A stretch of 64,000 bases of DNA from Rhodophyticola porphyridii (GTDB taxonomy: Bacteria > Pseudomonadota > Alphaproteobacteria > Rhodobacterales > Rhodobacteraceae). The position numbers and the translations under genes were made by a program. This document shows positions 55,132-61,631 of the stretch, in pieces. Location: assembly GCF_003688285.1 (NCBI RefSeq), contig NZ_RCNT01000002.1, forward strand, positions 372,001 to 436,000. Direction: 5' to 3'. Under the pieces are notes generated by a model. That model did not search any database. It was not told where the DNA came from and saw nothing but the letters and a program-made list of their open reading frames with translations. Position 1 is the first letter of the stretch; each line of letters starts with the position of its first letter.

Positions 55132-55470
55132 ATGACAGTCGGAAGTGGTTTTGGCGTGGCAGCGCTCATCCTTGTGGTCATCGGTGCCATTATGCCGTTC
55201 ATTGGGCTGCCCATGTGTTGGGTGGCCTTGGGCTTGGCGACCATCAGCGCGTTTGCAGGGTCGCGCGGTTGGCCCGTTGCGGTGGTCGCGATTGCCGCCG
55301 TCGCTTTCTGGTTCTTCACCCCCTCGCTGTGGGTTGAGGCGCTGGCGCATAACACCGGCTATGGTGCGGCCACGGGCAATGGCCCCATTTTGCGCATCGT
55401 GAGCCTCATCATGTTGGCCGCCCCGGTGGTGGGCATCTTCATGGCTCGCCCTGCGCAGCGTGAACACTAG
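55132..55470 (+). CDS. small inner-membrane protein, 112 aa
   Basis: Three predicted membrane helices (GVAALILVVIGAIMPFIGLPMCWVALGLATI, VAVVAIAAVAFWFF, IVSLIMLAAPVVGIFMA) and short loops. AAGGAG is upstream of the ATG. Family not recognised. It lies 43 bases after the lipoprotein gene on the same strand. Confidence 0.65.
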   Translation: MTVGSGFGVAALILVVIGAIMPFIGLPMCWVALGLATISAFAGSRGWPVAVVAIAAVAFWFFTPSLWVEALAHNTGYGAATGNGPILRIVSLIMLAAPVVGIFMARPAQREH

Positions 55471-55543
55471 GTGCGGTCGCCCGCCACATCTTCCGGGTGG
55501 GCGCAGTGCATAAAACAAAGAACTGAGTAAACGGGAGTATCTG

Positions 55544-56236
55544 ATGCTGAGAGCACTCATCCTAGCCCTCTTGCTGCCCGGTGCGGCGTCTGCGGTCGAG
55601 GCCGATTTGCGAGATGGCATATGGCGCATTAGTGACCTGACACCCGCCTTCCTGGAGAGGTACTTACAGCTTCGCAACACCGTTGGGTTGGATGTCGAGA
55701 CGGAGGGGCTGTCTCCGTTTGCGGCCAACCGGGCCCAGGAAGAGGCCCGCGAGGAACTGGAGGCGTTTTGGTCAGATTATCAAACAGACAACATCGTCAT
55801 CTGGGTGGAACAGGTGCCTACCTATGTCGCGTGGGACGCCTATCAGATGGGTAGCCATCGGTTCTTGGCCTGTCTTCCCAGCCAGATTGATATTGGCGAA
55901 TGGTCGGTTTTGGCTCTGCTTGCTGAACCAATGGCCCCACGTCGCAGCCCTTCCGGGCTGGGACGAGACTGCCGAACGGCTGCACAGCAACGCGGCTGGC
56001 ACAACGTATGGTACCTGGAAGCGGTGAACCTGTTTGTGAACGATGACGCGTTTGCGGAACGCGTGTACGAGGCCTATGCTAACAGTACCCTTACCATCAG
56101 ATACCGCTGCGTCCTGATGCGACCGCAACACAATGGCGTGGTCTGCAATGTCTCCAATGTTGAGATATTTGATACGGAAAGAGACGGGCTGGGCTTAATC
56201 TACTCGGTAAACGCTGAGCGCTATACCTGGTATTGA
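55544..56236 (+). CDS. secreted hypothetical protein, 230 aa
   Basis: A signal peptide (MLRALILALLLPGAASA) is followed by a soluble domain rich in Trp, Tyr and acidic residues. Four cysteines (FLACLPS, GRDCRTA, RYRCVLM and VVCNVSN) could form two disulfides. No family recognised. GGGAG precedes the ATG. Last of four genes encoding envelope or secreted proteins, all on the plus strand. Confidence 0.6.
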   Translation: MLRALILALLLPGAASAVEADLRDGIWRISDLTPAFLERYLQLRNTVGLDVETEGLSPFAANRAQEEAREELEAFWSDYQTDNIVIWVEQVPTYVAWDAYQMGSHRFLACLPSQIDIGEWSVLALLAEPMAPRRSPSGLGRDCRTAAQQRGWHNVWYLEAVNLFVNDDAFAERVYEAYANSTLTIRYRCVLMRPQHNGVVCNVSNVEIFDTERDGLGLIYSVNAERYTWY

Positions 56237-56430
56237 TGGAGCAGCAGAGCTGACAGCTTAAGCGGTTCCACGGCGTGCAACCGAAATCAGGTGCGATAAC
56301 GTACTCGGGCAATCTCGCCGTGTGAAATGCCTAGGATACTCTCGCGGTTAACCTGTCCTTCTGTGGGTCACGTCCTTGCTTGCCCAACCGATTTGGGATA
56401 GCTGCGACTTCCGAACGAAGTAACGGAAAC

Positions 56431-56741
56431 ATGGCCAAATTGGGTCTCAAAGACCCTTCTCTGAAAGAGTTGCGGACCTCCACAAAGAGGTGCAAAAGGC
56501 TATTGCTGACTATCAAAACCGCCAGCGCACTACGGCTTTGGTGAAAGCTGAGGCCGCCGCAAAAGAGCACGGGTTTAGTCTGAAAGAGCTTGTGGGTGGA
56601 AATGCATCCAGGAAGGTCTCTGCACCGAAGTATCGGCACCCAGACAACCCAAGCATTACCTGGACCGGCCGAGGACGGCGACCAACTTGGATTAACGAGG
56701 CGCTGGCCGCGGGGAAGTCGCTGGAAGACTTCGAGATCTAG
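56431..56741 (+). pseudogene. H-NS-family gene with a single-base frameshift
   Basis: The start (MAKLGLKDPSLKEL) and the rest (DLHKEVQKAIADYQNRQ...YRHPDNPSITWTGRGRRPTWI) together make a normal-length H-NS-like protein of about 103 residues, ending in the DNA-binding TWTGRGRRP motif. The two parts are in different frames. A missing G near 56472 (TTGCGGAC where TTGGCGGAC is expected) would explain it. Either the gene is broken, or a GTG start at 56490 gives a shortened DNA-binding part. A base-calling error is possible. Confidence 0.75.
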
Positions 56742-56959
56742 ACGGCCCTTTGCCGACCTTGACCAACCCTCGGCCATGCTGCGATAGCAGCCCGCATTGC
56801 CGACATTTGCTGCGCCAGTAAGATCAGGTGGTGGACGAATTCACAGTTCGCGGGACGAAGCTGCCATCCCAGTTTCTAAAGCGAATGACCGCAACTATGA
56901 TTTGACGATCTTGCGACATCAGCCGTAGTTTGATGGTTCTGCTATAAAGGAACGCCACG

Positions 56960-57589
56960 ATGCCAATGGAAACCTATTTGATCTACTTGGCAGCTGTCGC
57001 CGTGTTCTTCGCTACCCCGCCCGGCACCAGTCAACTTCTCATCATATCCAACAGCGTTAGGCACGGGCTAAGGCGCAGTGCATACACCATTGCCGGAGAT
57101 TTGACCGCCAACAGTTTGCAAATGACGGGGGCGGCCTTTGGTCTTGCCGCGATCATCGCGACCTCAGCGACTGCGTTCATCTGGATCAAATGGCTTGGCG
57201 TGGCCTATTTGGTTTGGATCGGTGTTCAGCTTATTCTCTCAAAAGATCAGCCGGATGACGTTACCGCCAATGCATCAGGCCAATCGTTTCGACTGTTCCG
57301 TCAAGGCTTTGTGACTTCGATGGCGAACCCATTTTCCGTAGTCTTTTTCGGTGCTCTTTTTCCTCAGTTTATAGACCCGACCATGCCGGTGCTGCCCCAA
57401 CTTCTCGTTTTGGGTGTTACGTATTTGGTGGTTGATGGAGCAATTCTGCTGGTTTGGGGATGGCTTGGAGTCCGAGCGGCCACGGCACTAAAGCGGTTTT
57501 CCTTCGGCCTTGTGAATAAGGTGTGCGGAGCACTTATGATCTGCGCGGCGGCGTTACTGGCGAGCAAAGACTTTCAGCCTCAGCGGTAG
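56960..57589 (+). CDS. LysE/RhtB-family exporter
   Basis: A 209-residue membrane protein with about six helices. FFATPPGTSQLLIISNSVRHGLRRS is the LysE signature near the start, WIKWLGVAYLVWIGVQLI and FVTSMANPFSVVFFGALFPQF follow. Such proteins export amino acids or related metabolites. ATG 56960 follows AAAGGA. A single gene in the island; cargo or a remnant of host DNA. Confidence 0.87.
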   Translation: MPMETYLIYLAAVAVFFATPPGTSQLLIISNSVRHGLRRSAYTIAGDLTANSLQMTGAAFGLAAIIATSATAFIWIKWLGVAYLVWIGVQLILSKDQPDDVTANASGQSFRLFRQGFVTSMANPFSVVFFGALFPQFIDPTMPVLPQLLVLGVTYLVVDGAILLVWGWLGVRAATALKRFSFGLVNKVCGALMICAAALLASKDFQPQR

Positions 57590-57798
57590 TCGCGAGAGCG
57601 CATTGCCGACATTCGTGCATAGCGCAGCATCGGTGAATCTGGGCTCGCTGCCACTATTAGATCGGTTGCAGCATGTTCAACTGCCTACAAGCACCAACCA
57701 GGCAAGGACGGCCCAATGCGGTCATTCGCGGGGATCGGTCTCGCTGCGTTGCAGCTTCCCCAAAGCGGCCGCTGGTAACGGTTCAAATATGCGAGCGA

Positions 57799-58650
57799 TC
57801 AAGTCTCCACATACTGAATGAGTCGGCGCCGGGCTTCTTGGATCGACAGTTGCCCGCGTGCGCGGTTTGCGAACTGCGTAACGAGCTGGACGTTCCCATC
57901 GTAGTAGCCGAGGGAGTTGTCGATCCGGTCGAGTGACAGTCGATCATCCTGGTTGCCCCCCTCCGTGGCCGAGCGCGTCTCAAAAGGCTGGCCGGTCAAG
58001 GCGCAGCGACCTTTCTGCTTCTTCAGAAGCTGGCTCGTCAGAAGACAAAGCTCCGAGTAGTCCCCAGAGCCCACGTACTCCTTTCCGACCTTCACGGTCA
58101 TCTTGCCGACACCATTCACACGTTGGATCGCGTTCGAGACTGCCCGACGTATCTCGGCCTCCAATGGAGGCTCCGGCATCACCGATCGTGCGTAGTGATA
58201 TTCTGCTGGAATAGGCTCCAGTGGACCGAGCACTGCCTCATAGGCATCAAACCAAATGCACCGGTTCTGTTCCCGAGGGACTTCTGAGATCTGGATCTCA
58301 CTGAGCTTGCTTCGGCGTGCCTCGAAGGCGTCCTCACTCGGCTGACCGGTGGCTGCATTCACCACCAGCATAGTGAGATCAGGGAATCCTAAAGGAGAAA
58401 TTGCAAAGCTGTAGACGTCATCCAGCCATCTGCCGTTTTGCCTATTCCCATAGCCTCGAAGAGTGATCGCATCGGTGTAAGTCACTCGGCACTTGCTGAT
58501 CGCACATCTCGCCAAGATATAGAGATCCTCCAAAACCCGTGCGGCGAGAGCCTCGGTCTTGTTGATACCGTAGTCCGGATAGACCTCCGGAATCTGGTCA
58601 GAGATCATCGCCAGAAGATCTGCGCGCGGTATTGGGCTTTCAACGTCCAT
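57799..58650 (-). CDS. HNH-like nuclease
   Basis: A 283-residue protein. The C-terminal 75 residues are a beta-beta-alpha-metal domain: KQKGRCALTGQPF (one Cys of a usual C-x2-C kept), RLSLDRIDNSLGYYDGNVQLVTQFANRARG. D-R-I-D-N and G-N-V-Q are typical of HNH relatives, but the general-base His is replaced by Asp, so activity is uncertain. Residues 1 to 200 are helical and unassigned. First of three minus-strand genes of the putative defence locus. Confidence 0.7.
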   Translation of the reverse strand: MDVESPIPRADLLAMISDQIPEVYPDYGINKTEALAARVLEDLYILARCAISKCRVTYTDAITLRGYGNRQNGRWLDDVYSFAISPLGFPDLTMLVVNAATGQPSEDAFEARRSKLSEIQISEVPREQNRCIWFDAYEAVLGPLEPIPAEYHYARSVMPEPPLEAEIRRAVSNAIQRVNGVGKMTVKVGKEYVGSGDYSELCLLTSQLLKKQKGRCALTGQPFETRSATEGGNQDDRLSLDRIDNSLGYYDGNVQLVTQFANRARGQLSIQEARRRLIQYVET

Positions 58651-59017
58651 ACTTCAGTGCTCCGGTGCTCAAGGCGATCCTACCAAGTGGAGATAGCGGC
58701 GCAACACCATCGGCGTCTACTCTGGTCGCCGACTGTGCGGTATCCTGGGTCGACTATGCGTCTTTTGCGATGAAGAAGTCTCCGGCCCAGAGCTGCCGTT
58801 CACTGACCAATCAAGATGCTGCATCCGCACCCGCATACCGGCCATTCGCCGCGCGTGCGAAATGTTGGGATGGGTGAACTCGCAGAATGCGGACCCAGCC
58901 GCCCTTTCGAACTGCGAGTGCCGAATCTAGACGAAGCTCCGTCAGTCCCAAGTTCGATGGCTCGCGTCTGGCTGTGGCTATTGGAAAAGTCTAGCCGCGT
59001 CGTAGCCAAGCACGTGT
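58651..59017. other. gene-free gap before the CHAT-like gene
   Basis: About 370 bases with no convincing frame on either strand. It contains sequence resembling the short repeats seen at 56,790-56,820 and 57,597-57,640 (GCC-G-CATTCG-type), probably intergenic debris. The promoter of the HNH gene should lie near 58,660. Confidence 0.4.
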
Positions 59018-60859
59018 CTAGGGTCGGAAAAGCCGCTTCTTTCGTTTGCGGCGTGGCTTTGATCGGTTCTTGGCTTTGCCGCTTGCCCACTTCTTCTCAA
59101 ACCACTCAATTTCAGCTTTGTAGTACCGTTTAATCTCTTCGACCGACTTACTTTCCGATTCATCTTGAGAATTGTGCTCCTCCCAGCCTTTAAGCGCACT
59201 CTCAAGCTGACTCTGAATGTAAGAGGGAACATCATCGAGCAGGACGCGCAGGCACTGAGGGTAGACACCGGCAATAACATACGGCCTTCGCGCCTGCGGT
59301 TGACCGTAAGTCTGACTTTGAGCGCGCCATAGAGCTTCTGCCAGAGGCATGTCTTCGTCATGTTCGACGAAGTATTCAGCAACTTGTGCTGCCTCTGCAC
59401 CGGTGACTGGAAAGAGTGTTCCGACATAGGCACGCGCTCCGGCGAACATGAAGCGACCTGCAAGTTGATGCCACGACGCGCAAGCGTTGTTAAAAATTAC
59501 CGGCGAGCCATGAATTGCAAGCTCCCTCGGCATCGCAATGTAGTTGTGGTCAGCCATTTTTAGGGCCGCCGAGCCCAAGACGCGCGGTATTAGCTCTCGC
59601 TCAACAGGTTCGAGTTCCTTAGCGCGGTGCAGCTCTACGAAGTCCTTAATGGCCGTCCCGACGTCTATTTTTTCCGATTTCTTTGGATCGCTCCAACTAA
59701 CTCCATCGAGCTCATGAAAGCGCTCGAATTGCATTACGCTTAGGATATCGGGATCATCCGTCTGACCAATACCAATCGCCGTATCGACAACTAAACGACG
59801 CTTCCGCCCAGAGGCATCCTCGAACTTGTACGTGAAACGATAGCCGTCGGCATCGCCGCAGTGCGTAGCGAACAGCAAGAAGTCATAAGGAAATAGCTCG
59901 ACCGTGTTCGTGATGTCTCTGACGTTGGCGGTCTTCCAAGGGTAAGCCCTAACGAACACCCGGCGCTTGGCCAGTGATTGCGCAACGACCTCGACTTCCG
60001 GCGCCTGTGTTTGGCCGGGGTCCACTAAGACAGCACTTCGGACGCCCGTCGTGTTCGCATTTCCAGCAGCAAGGCCGTTTAGAACGGATACGCCGAGATC
60101 AGGATAGATTTCGAGATGGGTCGAAGGAATCTCGGGAAAGCCAAGGCCGTAGGGAATATGACTGGTGAAGAACGTCATACTTCCACCTTCGGGAGGAACG
60201 ACTCCGGGGCACAGCTCTCGGACGCGCGTGGTCAGCTTAGCCAAACTGTCCGAGGCGCTCTGACCTTGGAGGTCGTACAGGCTATACAGTTCTTCAGTGA
60301 GTGCCTCGGCGACGCCCTTGTCTACTTCCGGAATGGTGAGAAGATCTGCATCGAGCGCGAATGCATAGTTGGCGGCGATCACCTCACTGAGCGGTTCACC
60401 GGCCTCGCACACGACGAGATGACTTCTTCCATTTAGCTCGTAGGTTTTTGTCCCAGCACCATCACTGAACTCAATAACCTGATCGTTCCGCAGCGCCGTG
60501 AGGAGGCCCACGCCTATGTGGCTCCTGCCCCACTTCAAGACCGCCGGAGGGAGATTTTTCTGAAGGACCCGGGCTAGGTCTTGAGCAGTGGCTGTCAAAA
60601 TACTTCGCGATGGCAGGAGGTCGGCCATAGCCGCTCGTTGTTCGGCAGACAGGTCCGCAAGAGCGATCCGTCTAACGCCCGCTTTGGCAATCGCGTTGTT
60701 GCGCCGGACCGCCTCGCTTCGGCCGTCCGGTCTAGTCATTCGCGGGCCGTCGAGTATCGGCAGGTAATAGCCCGGACGATTGAAAATGCATGAGAGCCGC
60801 GCTGCCAATTCGGCGTCGTCGGATATGATGGCGAGTTGGCGGATCGGAGGGCATTGCAT
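59018..60859 (-). CDS. CHAT-like caspase-fold protease
   Basis: A 613-residue protein. Its C-terminal half resembles CHAT domains: His333 in LLFATHCGDADG, Cys460 in PVIFNNACASWHQLAGRFMFAGARAYVGTLFPV, and the later Ala-Leu helix (PLAEALWRAQ). CHAT proteases cleave after activation, for example in defence or separase-like roles. The His-Cys gap is 127 residues, much longer than usual, with an inserted region at 340-450. The N-terminal 330 residues are unassigned; the tail is strongly basic (KPRRKRKKRLFRP). It is 367 bases from the HNH gene. Confidence 0.7.
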   Translation of the reverse strand: MQCPPIRQLAIISDDAELAARLSCIFNRPGYYLPILDGPRMTRPDGRSEAVRRNNAIAKAGVRRIALADLSAEQRAAMADLLPSRSILTATAQDLARVLQKNLPPAVLKWGRSHIGVGLLTALRNDQVIEFSDGAGTKTYELNGRSHLVVCEAGEPLSEVIAANYAFALDADLLTIPEVDKGVAEALTEELYSLYDLQGQSASDSLAKLTTRVRELCPGVVPPEGGSMTFFTSHIPYGLGFPEIPSTHLEIYPDLGVSVLNGLAAGNANTTGVRSAVLVDPGQTQAPEVEVVAQSLAKRRVFVRAYPWKTANVRDITNTVELFPYDFLLFATHCGDADGYRFTYKFEDASGRKRRLVVDTAIGIGQTDDPDILSVMQFERFHELDGVSWSDPKKSEKIDVGTAIKDFVELHRAKELEPVERELIPRVLGSAALKMADHNYIAMPRELAIHGSPVIFNNACASWHQLAGRFMFAGARAYVGTLFPVTGAEAAQVAEYFVEHDEDMPLAEALWRAQSQTYGQPQARRPYVIAGVYPQCLRVLLDDVPSYIQSQLESALKGWEEHNSQDESESKSVEEIKRYYKAEIEWFEKKWASGKAKNRSKPRRKRKKRLFRP

Positions 60860-61163
60860 CGATAGACTGATGCCACGTGAATGACCCTGAGGCTACTCGC
60901 GATTGTTTGGTCCGCCGCTCTACCCGCCTCGTTCTGCGTTATTTCTGGGTATCAGTATGACGAACTAGGTGAAAAGGCTCATCGCCGCCATTAGGTAGGT
61001 TGCAGTATCTCAAAGAAACGGGCCGCGTCGGCTTGGAATGGCAACCCATTCCCGACCTTCGCCACACCAGCGAATGCCACGGTGCAATTTCGGCAAAGCA
61101 GACATTGAATTTCTTCCCAATACTACCCACTTTGAAATCAGTGAGATTTCGAGGTCAGCGCTG
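60860..61163. other. gap upstream of the CHAT-like gene
   Basis: About 300 bases without a supported gene. The minus-strand promoter of the CHAT-like gene should lie here; I see no clear -35/-10 pair. The plus-strand frame around 61,038-61,319 is discussed under the small membrane protein. Confidence 0.4.
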
Positions 61164-61319
61164 ATGACTTTGGGTTTCACCGTCGGAGATGTCGGGGCGT
61201 GGCTGTTCATCCTCTGGGTTTGCGTGAACTGGTATATCAATCTCACCTTACCGATGGAGGACTTCATGAAAGCAACGTTTAAAACTGGTATGGATGCTCT
61301 CGCGGTTCTGTGGGCCTAG
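61164..61319 (+). CDS. possible small membrane protein, 51 aa
   Basis: A 51-residue frame (MTLGFTVGDVGAWLFILWVCVNWYINLTLPMEDFMKATF...) with one membrane helix and GAGG about 9 bases upstream. It lies between the CHAT-like gene and the large repeat protein, opposite in strand. Small membrane proteins beside proteases are sometimes their substrates, but this is a weak call that may be chance. Confidence 0.3.
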   Translation: MTLGFTVGDVGAWLFILWVCVNWYINLTLPMEDFMKATFKTGMDALAVLWA

Positions 61320-61631
61320 TTGGGTGAGCAGCCACGCCAACCACAAGATGGCGGTTTGGGCCCTCAGTTTGAGCTGGTAGACCGCGAGGGGGCGGTGCAA
61401 ATCCGTCCCCCCACGTCACACCGGCCCAGAGCCGCCGTTGGCCAATGGGTCAAGATGCTGCGGCGCGGCCCGCCAGAGCCGCCATTCGCTGCGAGACCAA
61501 CATCCGCTAGCACTTTGAAGTCGGGAACGCGACGCAAACAAGCGCTGAATACAGCAGGTTGAGCACCTGCAACACAGAGGTTTCCGCCCTGTCGCTATTG
61601 GAGGCATCGAGAGAGCCTGGGCCGCACAACA
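61320..61631. other. gap between small ORF and large repeat protein
   Basis: About 310 bases with no gene. It contains a stable hairpin, GGGGGCGG-TGCAAAT-CCGTCCCC (61388-61410), that resembles part of a cobalamin riboswitch or a tRNA T arm, but the rest of neither structure is present. Confidence 0.4.

Noticed and set aside
57597-57640. Short repeated motif with CATTCG in several island gaps (also near 56,800 and 58,840)
   Set aside because: The copies are too short and divergent to define a repeat family by eye.
61388-61410. Hairpin with CGG-TGCAAAT-CCG like a cobalamin riboswitch box or tRNA T arm
   Set aside because: The flanks lack the rest of the riboswitch core, and no D or anticodon arm can be folded; no B12-related gene follows.
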